Positions 1 to 7,919 of a DNA stretch of 64,000 nucleotides are shown here, piece after piece. The number at the start of each line of letters is the position of its first letter. The stretch's first letter is position 1. The stretch lies in assembly GCA_041530395.1 (NCBI GenBank), contig CP136945.1, positions 186,001-250,000 on the forward strand, written 5' to 3'. The notes under the pieces are model-generated. The model ran no database searches, was not told the DNA's origin, and saw only the letters and a list, made by a program, of their open reading frames with translations. The DNA comes from Thermosynechococcaceae cyanobacterium Okahandja. GTDB taxonomy: Bacteria; Cyanobacteriota; Cyanobacteriia; Thermosynechococcales; Thermosynechococcaceae. The translations under genes and the position numbers were made by a program.

Positions 1-349
1 TCCGCACGGCGTAGTCCACGACGGTGGCAGCCCTTGCTGCCGCGGCTCCCCCAAGATCTACGTAGTAGCGATCGCCCTGTTGGAGAATGGGCACCACCTC
101 AAGGTAAAGTTGGGGAGCTAGACGGCGATTGAGACGTAGCTCTTCTTGGCAATAAAACTGCCGCTGTTCAAGGGTCGTAAAGTTCAAGAAGCCAAAATCC
201 ACTGGCTTTTTTACTTTGTAGGCGTACTCACCCGTCAAAAAAACGTAGGAAATGTGGGTTTGCAACAGTTGAATCGGCTCACGAACCGGATGAGGATAGG
301 CCGCAGCCGTCAGCAGGTGTTGAACAAATGGCGCTAAGGTGGCAGACAT
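1..349 (-). CDS. COG2187-type aminoglycoside phosphotransferase-like protein, N-terminal fragment
   Basis: The gene runs off the left edge of the window; only about the first 116 residues are visible, starting at the ATG complementary to 347-349. The segment YVFLTGEYAYKVKKPVDFGF followed by a leucine/glutamate-rich stretch and EELRLNRRLAP is typical of the COG2187 family. Members have an N-terminal aminoglycoside-phosphotransferase-like kinase fold, often followed by a P-loop ATPase domain. The VKK lysine would be the kinase-type ATP-contacting residue. The substrate is unknown for the family. The rest of the gene lies outside the window, so the C-terminal domain cannot be checked. It is divergent from clpS, with about 140 bases between them. 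Confidence 0.7.
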   Translation of the reverse strand, partial: MSATLAPFVQHLLTAAAYPHPVREPIQLLQTHISYVFLTGEYAYKVKKPVDFGFLNFTTLEQRQFYCQEELRLNRRLAPQLYLEVVPILQQGDRYYVDLGGAAAARAATVVDYAVR

Positions 350-488
350 TAAGGTGCGAATGGAATGGTCAAGGGGTCTGAATTGATAGTTTCAACCATA
401 CACCGATGGATGGGGCATTTGCCAGCCAGCAGAAGAATACCCTTTGAGCTAAACTAGAGAGCAACCGTGCTGAATTGATGTTTAGCCT

Positions 489-779
489 ATGCCTACCGTC
501 TTACCGCAAGAGCGCCAGTCGCAGCAGGTTATTCGCAAGCACTATCCCAACTACAAAATCATTGTTCTCAACGACGATTTCAATACATTTCAGCATGTGG
601 CCGCTTGCCTCATGAAGTACATTCCCAACATGACCAGTGATCGGGCGTGGGAATTAACGAACCAAGTGCATTACGAAGGGCAAGCCATTGTCTGGGTCGG
701 TCCGCAGGAGCAGGCGGAACTCTACCATGAGCAGTTGCTGCGGGCGGGGTTAACCATGGCTCCCTTGGAACCGGAATAG
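489..779 (+). CDS. clpS: ATP-dependent Clp protease adaptor ClpS
   Basis: Encodes 96 residues, the normal size for ClpS, which binds N-degron substrates and hands them to the ClpC/ClpP protease in the cytosol. The sequence shows the family core: VLNDDFNTFQHV (the NDD acidic pair that contacts the substrate N-terminus), then helices ending in WELTNQVHYEGQAIVWVG with the conserved histidine, then the C-terminal QAELYHEQL helix. The N-terminal tail of about 20 residues, rich in Q and R, is the flexible extension expected to enter the Clp ATPase. The start is the ATG at 489. Cyanobacteria often carry a second ClpS paralogue and I cannot tell the two apart with certainty. The next gene begins 58 bases downstream, so co-transcription is possible. 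Confidence 0.92.
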   Translation: MPTVLPQERQSQQVIRKHYPNYKIIVLNDDFNTFQHVAACLMKYIPNMTSDRAWELTNQVHYEGQAIVWVGPQEQAELYHEQLLRAGLTMAPLEPE

Positions 780-837
780 CTCTGGGCATGGTAAGTGTTG
801 GCCTCCGCCGCGGGGGTGGAGCGTTGCGGAGGAGTTG

Positions 838-3800
838 ATGGGGGCATCGCTAGAGCATACCGCAAGTTATCAGGTGGGGGGCAGTTTACCCACAACCTCG
901 GCGGTGTATGTGCAGCGCCAAGCGGATACTGACCTACTCTCGGGGCTGCTGACGGGTGAGTTTTGCTATGTCCTGAACTCCCGTCAGATGGGCAAGTCTA
1001 GTTTGCGGGTTCAGGTGACGCAGCAACTGTTGGCTCGGGGCTATCGCTGTGCGGCGCTCGACATTACCAAAATTGGCAGTCAAAATATTCAGCCGGAGCA
1101 ATGGTACGCCAGTTTTGTTGGGGCACTCATTCAGGGGTTTAACCTGACGGAGGTGGTTTCCCTGCGCTCTTGGTGGCGCGATCGCCAGTTGGTGTCGCCG
1201 ATTCAGCGGCTGAGTGAGTTTGTGGAAGAGGTGCTGCTGAGCCACACCACAGAACCCTTAGTGATTTTTATTGATGAAATTGACAGTCTGCTGAGCTTAC
1301 CTTTTTCCACCGATGATTTTTTCGCTTGGATTCGTGCCTGTTACAATCAACGGGCCGATCGCCCCGACTATCGCCGCCTCACCTTTGCCCTGTTTGGCGT
1401 GGCCACCCCCGATCAACTGATTCAAGATAAGCAGCGCACCCCCTTTAACATTGGCCGCGCGATCGCCCTCAGTGGCTTTGAACTGCAAGAGGCTGCCCCC
1501 CTACTGGCGGGGATTGCCCACCTGAGCGATGCTCCCGAGCAACTTCTGGCGGCAGTGTTAGCGTGGACAGGCGGTCAGCCCTTTTTAACCCAAAAGCTCT
1601 GCCGTCTGTTGCAAATCCACGGTTCATTTATGGCGGCGGCAGCCATTCCGGCCACCTTGGAGCACTTCGTACACGAGCATATTCTCCAAGATTGGGAGCG
1701 TCACGATGAGCCAGAGCACCTGAAAACGATTCGGAATCGGCTGCTGGCGGATGAGCAGCGGATTGGCCGCCTATTGGGGTTGTATCAATCGGTGCTGGAG
1801 ACAGGGGGGATTCCCCTCGATGGCAGCCCGGAGCAGCGTGCCCTCTGTTTGACGGGTCTGGTGTGTCAGCGGCACGGCCAACTGGTGGTGTTTAACCCCA
1901 TCTATGCCCATGTTTTTAATCCCCATTGGATTGAGCAGCAACTGGAGCAGTTGCGCCCCTACTCCCAAGAGTTTCAGGCATGGTTGCGCTCCGGTGGCAG
2001 TGATAGTTCCCGCTTACTGCGGGGGCAAGCCCTCGAAGATGCCCTGCTCTGGGCCAGTGGCAAAAGCCTGAGTGATCTTGACTATCAGTACCTCTCAGCC
2101 AGTCAAGAGGCCAACCAAAAAGCGATTCAGCAAACGCTGCTGTTGGAGCGGCAGGAAAAGGAGGCCATTAGTGCCGCCAACCGCATTCTCGAAGCCGCAC
2201 GCCGCAAAGCCAGCCGCCTTACCCGGCGCGCCCTGTTGGCTCTGGCGGTGGTATCGGTGATTTCTGTCGGTGTTGCCGCCATCCTTGTAAAGACCCATAC
2301 AGAACTGCGCACCTCGGAACAAAGTCTCGCCCTAGAGCAGGCCAGTGACGATCTGCTTGAGCAATTCCAAACCCAAGAACTGGCGGCACTATTAGCGGCC
2401 ATCCAAGCGGGTCGGCAGTTGCAATCCCTCGTGGGGCAGCGCCCCTTGAGCCAGTACCCCACCACCCGCCCCCTGTTTGTCCTTAACTACATCTTGGATC
2501 GCATCCAAGCCCGCAATCAGTGGCATACATCGGAAGCGCCTCTTGTGGCAGCCCAGATCACGCGGGATGGCCAGCGGCTCAGCATTAGTGAAGCCGGAGT
2601 TGTGCAGTTTTGGACGGTTCAGGGACAGGCGGTCGCCACTCAACCCTTGGGCATTGGCTCTGTGAAGTTAGCGCGCCTCAATCCTCAGGGGGATCGCCTC
2701 GCGCTGCTGAATCAGCAGGGGCAGTTGTCTATCTGGCGAATTGAGCGGCAGCAACTGGTTTTGGCACACCGTTTGACACCGGTTGCCGCCGAAATTGGCA
2801 ATTTACGCTTTAGTGCCGACAGTCAGGAAATTGCTGCTACCACGACAACGGGCACCATTTTTCGCTGGCGCACCAGTGGTGAACTGATCGGCTCTATCAG
2901 CACCCCCAGCCAAACCATTAACAGCCTTAGCTACGGTCGCGATCGCCTTGCTATTGCCGATGCCGCTGGCTGGATCCGTGTTTGGTTCCTCGACGGAACC
3001 CCCTTACAGGCGTGGCAGGTGCAGGCGGATAAGCCCATTCCCCAAACCAGTCTCACGTATCTGGAGGATGGCAAACTAGCCAGTGTGGGCGAAGATGGCA
3101 CGCTGCGCCTTTGGAACGGCAACGGCCAACAGATCAATCAATGGCAGGTGAGTTCTGCGCCGGTGTATTTTGTCGGCACTACGCCCCGGGCTGGCGAACT
3201 CATTACCCTCAGCACCGACAATAGCATCCGTCTATGGTCAATAACGGGGGAATTGCTGGCGGATCTGCAGGGTCACGAGCGACTGGTGAATACGGTGAGT
3301 TTTGATGCCAGCGGTGGCACGCTCCTGAGTAGCGATCGCGGCGGTCAGATGACCCTGTGGTACCTCAACCACGATCGCCTGAGGGAGTGGTTGGCCGGTC
3401 AAGACAGTGTTTGGAGCCTTGCCCTCGATGCTGCGGCGGCCACACTGGTGACGGGGGGCAAAGACGGTCGGGTCAAACATTGGCGGCGGGATGGTCGTCT
3501 GTTGGCGCAAACGCCGGTTCTGGATCCGGAGGGGATTAATCAGGTGCTATTTACGGCTGATCAACAACGGGTTGCGATCGCCACCAAGGGGGGGAAGCTT
3601 GCCCTCTGGAACCTCAACGATAACTCGCTGCAAACATGGACGCTACCGATTGAGGATTCCCTCTATGCCATTGCCCTTGACCGACAGCAACGCTACTTTG
3701 CCGCGGGCGATGCCAAAGGAACCCTCTATTTACTGGATCTGCAGCAGCCGCAGCACATCCGACAGTGGCAGACAAAGGGCGAAATCTGGAGCTTGAGTTT

Positions 3801-4329
3801 TCATCCCGAGCGCCCCCTTCTGGCCAGCACCGGACAGGCGGGGGTCGTAGAAGTCTGGCATATCCACCGCGATCGCCTAGCCTATCGCTTGGATCCTAAG
3901 CAGGGGTGGCTAGCCAGCGTTCGCTTTAGTGGCGATGGTCACTCCCTAGTGGCGGCAGGGGAAAGTGGCTGGGTTTATCGTTGGAATGCCCAAGGGGGCG
4001 ATCGCCAAACCTTTCGCGCCCATCAGCGCAGCATTGTCAGCCTTAGCCTCAGTGCCGATGGGCAAACCATTGCCACCGCCTCACCGGATCGCAGTGTGCG
4101 CCTCTGGAATCGCTCCGGTCAGTTGATTACCCTCCTCGATGATATTCGGGCAATTCCCTACAGTGTTGATCTACAGGGCGACACGGACCAGTACGTGGCC
4201 ATCGGAACCGAGGATGACGAAGTGATTGTCACCCCCCTTTCGTCCCTCTCCCAACTGATCAGCGCGGCCTGTGAGTGGCTGCAAGACTACCGTAGCCAAA
4301 ATCCAGCCGTCACCCGTGCCTGTCCCTAG
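838..4329 (+). CDS. AAA-like (AAA_35) ATPase with C-terminal WD40 repeats
   Basis: A 1163-residue protein of the STAND-like type common in cyanobacteria. The N-terminal 400 residues match the AAA-like domain: a P-loop variant NSRQMGKSS at residues 47-55, a Walker B FIDEIDSLL, and a winged-helix-like segment. A single hydrophobic helix at about residues 464-484 follows a basic stretch, suggesting membrane anchoring. From about residue 560 to the end there are roughly 13 WD40 blades, each ending in patterns such as LRLWNGNG, VKHWRRDG and VRLWNRSG, enough for two propellers. I chose the ATG at 838, which has GGAGGAG at 828-834; a TTG at 835 sits directly on that site. The role is probably signalling or scaffolding; the ligand is unknown. 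Confidence 0.85.
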   Translation: MGASLEHTASYQVGGSLPTTSAVYVQRQADTDLLSGLLTGEFCYVLNSRQMGKSSLRVQVTQQLLARGYRCAALDITKIGSQNIQPEQWYASFVGALIQGFNLTEVVSLRSWWRDRQLVSPIQRLSEFVEEVLLSHTTEPLVIFIDEIDSLLSLPFSTDDFFAWIRACYNQRADRPDYRRLTFALFGVATPDQLIQDKQRTPFNIGRAIALSGFELQEAAPLLAGIAHLSDAPEQLLAAVLAWTGGQPFLTQKLCRLLQIHGSFMAAAAIPATLEHFVHEHILQDWERHDEPEHLKTIRNRLLADEQRIGRLLGLYQSVLETGGIPLDGSPEQRALCLTGLVCQRHGQLVVFNPIYAHVFNPHWIEQQLEQLRPYSQEFQAWLRSGGSDSSRLLRGQALEDALLWASGKSLSDLDYQYLSASQEANQKAIQQTLLLERQEKEAISAANRILEAARRKASRLTRRALLALAVVSVISVGVAAILVKTHTELRTSEQSLALEQASDDLLEQFQTQELAALLAAIQAGRQLQSLVGQRPLSQYPTTRPLFVLNYILDRIQARNQWHTSEAPLVAAQITRDGQRLSISEAGVVQFWTVQGQAVATQPLGIGSVKLARLNPQGDRLALLNQQGQLSIWRIERQQLVLAHRLTPVAAEIGNLRFSADSQEIAATTTTGTIFRWRTSGELIGSISTPSQTINSLSYGRDRLAIADAAGWIRVWFLDGTPLQAWQVQADKPIPQTSLTYLEDGKLASVGEDGTLRLWNGNGQQINQWQVSSAPVYFVGTTPRAGELITLSTDNSIRLWSITGELLADLQGHERLVNTVSFDASGGTLLSSDRGGQMTLWYLNHDRLREWLAGQDSVWSLALDAAAATLVTGGKDGRVKHWRRDGRLLAQTPVLDPEGINQVLFTADQQRVAIATKGGKLALWNLNDNSLQTWTLPIEDSLYAIALDRQQRYFAAGDAKGTLYLLDLQQPQHIRQWQTKGEIWSLSFHPERPLLASTGQAGVVEVWHIHRDRLAYRLDPKQGWLASVRFSGDGHSLVAAGESGWVYRWNAQGGDRQTFRAHQRSIVSLSLSADGQTIATASPDRSVRLWNRSGQLITLLDDIRAIPYSVDLQGDTDQYVAIGTEDDEVIVTPLSSLSQLISAACEWLQDYRSQNPAVTRACP

Positions 4330-4332
4330 GGG

Positions 4333-4653
4333 CTAGACCTGCGCCAAAGAGGCTAAGGGATTGTCCACATCGTCGCTGGTGAACTGCCCCACCAGCACGT
4401 ACTCAAGGCGCAACTTCAGCCACTGGATAAATTGCGGGTTAGTGGAAATAATGGCTGCCGCGGGTTGGGGGCAGCGGGCTTTTTGATCGGCAAACTGAGG
4501 GAGTTCTAGGAAGGCTGGCTCAGGCACCAACCAAAAATCAATCTCCTTACCTTGGTCACGGTAATGGCGCTGTCGCTCGCGGAACACTTCTTCGAGGGGT
4601 TCATCTTCCGTCAGGAATTTTTTGCTCGCAAGGACGTAGTAGTAGGTCGTCAT
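4333..4653 (-). CDS. ycf54: Ycf54, Mg-protoporphyrin IX monomethylester cyclase subunit
   Basis: Encodes 106 residues that match Ycf54 from start to end as I remember the family: MTTYYYVLASKKFL at the N-terminus, EIDFWLVPEPAFLE in the middle, and LRLEYVLVGQFTSDD near the C-terminus. Ycf54 binds the diiron cyclase AcsF/CycI and is needed for the oxygen-dependent step forming the isocyclic ring of chlorophyll, at the membrane surface. The gene stands alone, convergent with the AAA/WD40 gene (3 bases between stops) and divergent from the DprA-like gene. A TAAAAT hexamer on its strand about 50 bases upstream may be its -10. Another chlorophyll gene, bciB, lies 15 kb away. Confidence 0.9.
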   Translation of the reverse strand: MTTYYYVLASKKFLTEDEPLEEVFRERQRHYRDQGKEIDFWLVPEPAFLELPQFADQKARCPQPAAAIISTNPQFIQWLKLRLEYVLVGQFTSDDVDNPLASLAQV

Positions 4654-4725
4654 CTCAACGTTCAGTGTTAGTTAACTTAGCATTGGTAAGGTCGCTTGAA
4701 TTATTTTACCGGATTAGCGAGACCT

Positions 4726-4758
4726 CAGCCCTATAGGCTGTAGGGGGGCTGCCCCCCT
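4726..4758. repeat. Two adjacent hairpins, REP-like
   Basis: Between the divergent ycf54 and DprA-like genes lie two perfect inverted repeats in tandem: CAGCC (4726-4730) with GGCTG (4736-4740), and AGGGGGG (4742-4748) with CCCCCCT (4752-4758) around a CTG loop. There is no upstream gene on either strand for which this would be a terminator, and no T-run follows directly. It could be a REP-like element or part of a leader; copies elsewhere in the genome would decide. Confidence 0.5.
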
Positions 4759-4764
4759 GTAGAA

Positions 4765-4786
4765 ATTTTGGCCAAAATGCTAAAAT
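4765..4786 (+). promoter_or_regulatory. Palindrome abutting a -10-like box before the DprA-like gene
   Basis: A perfect 14-base palindrome ATTTTGGCCAAAAT occupies 4765-4778 and is followed after two bases by TAAAAT (4781-4786), which would be an extended -10 (TGC before it). The start codon at 4818 is 31 bases further. A palindrome covering the spacer of a promoter suggests an operator, but the binding protein is unknown. Confidence 0.4.
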
Positions 4787-4817
4787 AGCCTCGTTCTGTA
4801 GCACATGAGACACCGTC

Positions 4818-5336
4818 TTGACGCAGGCGACTGATCTTCCGGGCATTGATTCCCCCCAAATTGATGAATTTTTGCAAGAGTTAGCCACAATCCAGAATGC
4901 CGGCCCCAAGCGGATTGCCCTTTTGGGATCTCGTCATGTGCCCATTACGCATCAGCACCTGATTGAAATGATGAGTTATGCGTTGGTCTTGGCGGGCAAC
5001 CGTCTGATGACCTCCGGTGCCATGGGCACAAATGCGGCAGCCATTCGTGGGGCAATGCGGGCGGACCCCAACCTCTTGACCGTGATTTTGCCCCAGAGCC
5101 TTGAGCGGCAACCGCGGGAGTCGCGCCAGCAGCTTGATAAGGTGATGCACTTGGTGGAAAAACCAGAGAACGATCAGCTCTCCCTTGCGGAAGCCAGTTC
5201 CCTGTGCAACCAAGAAATTATTTCCCGCTGTCAGCAACTCATCTGCTTTGCCTTTCACGATAGCCATACCCTCCTGCAAACCTGTGAACTGGCAGAGGAG
5301 CAGCATAAGGTGGTGACGCTTTTTTATTTTGATTAG
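4818..5336 (+). CDS. DprA-like Rossmann protein (cyanobacterial 'DNA recombination-mediator protein A')
   Basis: Encodes 172 residues, much shorter than full DprA (about 360). It has the DprA/LOG-type nucleotide-binding fold: IALLGSRHVPITHQHL near residue 32, then GNRLMTSGAMGTNAAAIRGA, and a late segment NQEIISRCQQLICFAFHDSH. Full DprA loads RecA on single-stranded DNA during transformation; the short cyanobacterial proteins share only the central fold, and their role is not established. The start is a TTG at 4818; the ATG at 4805 is out of frame. It is convergent with ribBA, with 5 bases between stops. Confidence 0.7.
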   Translation: MTQATDLPGIDSPQIDEFLQELATIQNAGPKRIALLGSRHVPITHQHLIEMMSYALVLAGNRLMTSGAMGTNAAAIRGAMRADPNLLTVILPQSLERQPRESRQQLDKVMHLVEKPENDQLSLAEASSLCNQEIISRCQQLICFAFHDSHTLLQTCELAEEQHKVVTLFYFD

Positions 5337-5341
5337 TTTGA

Positions 5342-7009
5342 TTAGGGGGTGGGTGCCTCCGTGCGCTGAGGGGAATAGGTATAGATGAGGTGGGGCTGCC
5401 ATTCGGTGGGCGCTTGGCACTCAAAGGGCTGGCGATCAAGGTGCATGGGTAAATTGAGCATCGGGTCGCTGCCGGTGGCCACCAAGAACTCAAAGCTAGC
5501 CAAGTTCGGCCACTGGCAAAAGGTTTGCAACAACTGCTGCACCGCCATGACGTAGGGATGCTCCGGCTGCCGCATCCAGTGGCGATCGGCGAGATCCGGC
5601 TGATCAAAGCCAAAATGGACAATCAGGTCAGGATGGCTAAAAATTGCTTGGGCAACCGGTCGCGCCTCTTCCCGTACTAATAGGTGCATCCCTGCCGCTA
5701 GATGGCGCAGCTTTTCTAGGCGTTCGTAGCGATCGCCCACACTGAGATGGCTTTCTTGCCAGCGAAAGGCGACGGTCAGCAGATAGGTTTGCAGCAGCAG
5801 GTGCCCTAACTTCTCCGCCTTGGTGGTTAAGTAGCTGGTGTTGTAGGGGGTGGCCTCAATCAGCAAGGGCACCCGATCCACCACTTCGAGGCCATAGCCC
5901 TTAAGGCCGGCAATTTTGCGGGGGTTATTGGTAATCAGGCGAATTTGCCGCACTCCCAAATCATTGAGCATTTGGGCACCCACGCCGTAGTTGCGCAGAT
6001 CCGCCGGAAACCCGAGGTGCTCATTGGCTTCAACGGTATCCATGCCAATATCTTGGAGCGAGTAGGCGCGCAGCTTGTTCACTAGGCCAATGCCTCGTCC
6101 TTCTTGGCGCAGATAGACCACCACCCCCGCCCCGGCGGCATCAATCATTTTCAGGGCGGCTTGGAGTTGCATCCGGCAGTCACAGCGCAGGGAGCCAAGG
6201 GCATCCCCAGTCAGGCATTCGGAGTGTACCCGCACCAGAACCGGCTGTTGACTAAAGGTGGCGGGGTCGCCTTTCACAATGGCCACGTGCTCAGACTGGT
6301 CGAGGGAGTTCCGGTAGCCATAAATTTGGAACTCACCAAACTCGGTGGGCAGCGCCGCCACGGCTTCGCGGCGAATAAACCGCTCGTGCTGCAGGCGATA
6401 GCTAATTAAGTCGGCAATGCTAATAATTTTAAGCTGATGGGTGCGGGCATAGGCCATTAATTCCGGTAACCGCGACATTGAACCATCGGGATTTTGAATT
6501 TCACAAATAATCCCGGCCGGGTACAGTCCGGCGAGGCGGGTGAGATCCACCGCGGCTTCGGTGTGGCCAGCGCGCTTGAGCACCCCGCCCGGGCGCGATC
6601 GCAGGGGAAAAATATGACCGGGGCGGCGCAACTCTTGGGGCTGTGTGGTCGGATCAATGAGGGCTTGGATCGTGCGTGCCCGATCTTCGGCGGAAATACC
6701 GGTGGTGACCCCCCAGCGGCTGCCCGCATCCACACTCACCGTAAAGGCCGTTTGGTTGCTGTCGGTATTGGTGGTCACCATCAGGGGCAGATCAAGCTCA
6801 TCGAGGCGATCGCCCTCCATGGCCAAACAGATGAGACCGCGGGCATTGACCGCCATAAAGTTAATCATTGCGGGGGTGACCCGCTCCGCTGCCCCAATGA
6901 GATCCCCTTCGTTTTCACGGTGTTCGTCATCGACGACAACAATGACTTCACCGCGCCGTAGCGCCTCAAGGGCAGCCTCAATTGAGTCAAACGTAAACGA
7001 ATCGTTCAA
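5342..7009 (-). CDS. ribBA: Bifunctional DHBP synthase / GTP cyclohydrolase II RibBA
   Basis: Encodes 555 residues with both early riboflavin enzymes fused. The N-terminal half (about 1-205) is 3,4-dihydroxy-2-butanone 4-phosphate synthase: [13 protein letters not shown] carries the catalytic acidic cluster and GHTEAAVDL the conserved His/Glu. The second half (about 210-410) is GTP cyclohydrolase [21 protein letters not shown] supplies three zinc cysteines and [14 protein letters not shown] the GTP site. Roughly 140 extra C-terminal residues follow, an extension seen in cyanobacterial RibBA. The start appears to be a TTG at 7009, preceded by AAGAGA; no nearby ATG fits. The gene follows secA and a GNAT gene on the same strand with 47 bases between, so one transcript is plausible. 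Confidence 0.93.
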   Translation of the reverse strand: MNDSFTFDSIEAALEALRRGEVIVVVDDEHRENEGDLIGAAERVTPAMINFMAVNARGLICLAMEGDRLDELDLPLMVTTNTDSNQTAFTVSVDAGSRWGVTTGISAEDRARTIQALIDPTTQPQELRRPGHIFPLRSRPGGVLKRAGHTEAAVDLTRLAGLYPAGIICEIQNPDGSMSRLPELMAYARTHQLKIISIADLISYRLQHERFIRREAVAALPTEFGEFQIYGYRNSLDQSEHVAIVKGDPATFSQQPVLVRVHSECLTGDALGSLRCDCRMQLQAALKMIDAAGAGVVVYLRQEGRGIGLVNKLRAYSLQDIGMDTVEANEHLGFPADLRNYGVGAQMLNDLGVRQIRLITNNPRKIAGLKGYGLEVVDRVPLLIEATPYNTSYLTTKAEKLGHLLLQTYLLTVAFRWQESHLSVGDRYERLEKLRHLAAGMHLLVREEARPVAQAIFSHPDLIVHFGFDQPDLADRHWMRQPEHPYVMAVQQLLQTFCQWPNLASFEFLVATGSDPMLNLPMHLDRQPFECQAPTEWQPHLIYTYSPQRTEAPTP

Positions 7010-7056
7010 GGTCGTCTCTTAGAACCTTAGGAGAGAGTTTTAAGATTTATTTTATT

Positions 7057-7908
7057 TTATCCTAGCTCTAGAGTTGTTACCCCAAAAATACCCTCCAGAG
7101 GCAGGTTGGGGCAGCCGTTTTTGTACATCCGCGCTGTTTCAAAGCAGGGAGTAAAGCCGTAGTGTGCCGCTAGGGCCAAGGCGGCTAGGTTCGGTTCGGG
7201 AATATCCCAGAAGCAGGGTTTAGCGTAGCCGTGGCGCAAAAACTGGCGCAGTAGGGTTTCCGCTACTGGGGGGGTGGTGGCAAACAACGGGCCAATGCGC
7301 CAGCCTTGATGGCAGGGACGAATCATGCCGTAGCCTTGAATTGTACCGCGCTCGACCACGGCGGCGGCCAGAGCATTGGGTTGCTGCAGCCAGTGCTGCA
7401 AAAATGTTGGCCGCGCTGCCGGAAAGTAAGTGGCATCAAAGGCCATCAGTTGGTCAAAGGGCAACGTGCTTGCGGGTACCACGTCAACCGCTGCGGCCTC
7501 CTGTGGCTCAGGCAGTGTGCTGAACTGGGCGCTGTAGCGAATATTGCGGTAGGCCACCTCAAAGCCGGATTTTTGATAGTTAGCCTGCTGCGCCACCACT
7601 CCATCAAGACCCATCTGGCGATCGCGGAGGTAGGCAAGGGCGTGCTGCCACGTTTGCCAGCCGTAGCCCTGACCGCGATAGTCAGGATGGACAATATAAA
7701 ACCCAACAAACCCGTAACAGTTGTTGTAAGCGACTGCTGAAATGCACGAGATGGGTTTGCCCCCCAGTTCCCCCAGCCAAAACCCGTGTGGATCGGTGGC
7801 ATAAAAACTATCGCCATCCCCTAAGCCGGGTTGCCACCCCTCTGCGGCTGCCCACGCGATCGCGACATCAAGGTCAGCGCGGTGCATAGGACGGAGGGTA
7901 AAGGTCAT
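7057..7908 (-). CDS. GNAT acetyltransferase with Acetyltransf_18-like C-terminal domain
   Basis: Encodes 283 residues. The N-terminal half is a GNAT fold: the acetyl-CoA loop appears as IVHPDYRGQGYGWQTWQ (R/Q-x-x-G-x-G/A) near residue 75. The C-terminal half, with MIRPCHQGWRIGPLFA and the segment around LLRQFLRHGY, resembles the second GNAT-like domain of YitH-type proteins. These enzymes transfer acetyl from acetyl-CoA to small molecules or amines, but the substrate cannot be read from sequence. The gene starts 11 bases after the secA stop on the same strand, so it is probably translated from the secA message. Confidence 0.8.
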   Translation of the reverse strand: MTFTLRPMHRADLDVAIAWAAAEGWQPGLGDGDSFYATDPHGFWLGELGGKPISCISAVAYNNCYGFVGFYIVHPDYRGQGYGWQTWQHALAYLRDRQMGLDGVVAQQANYQKSGFEVAYRNIRYSAQFSTLPEPQEAAAVDVVPASTLPFDQLMAFDATYFPAARPTFLQHWLQQPNALAAAVVERGTIQGYGMIRPCHQGWRIGPLFATTPPVAETLLRQFLRHGYAKPCFWDIPEPNLAALALAAHYGFTPCFETARMYKNGCPNLPLEGIFGVTTLELG

Positions 7909-7919
7909 TAGTTACCTCC

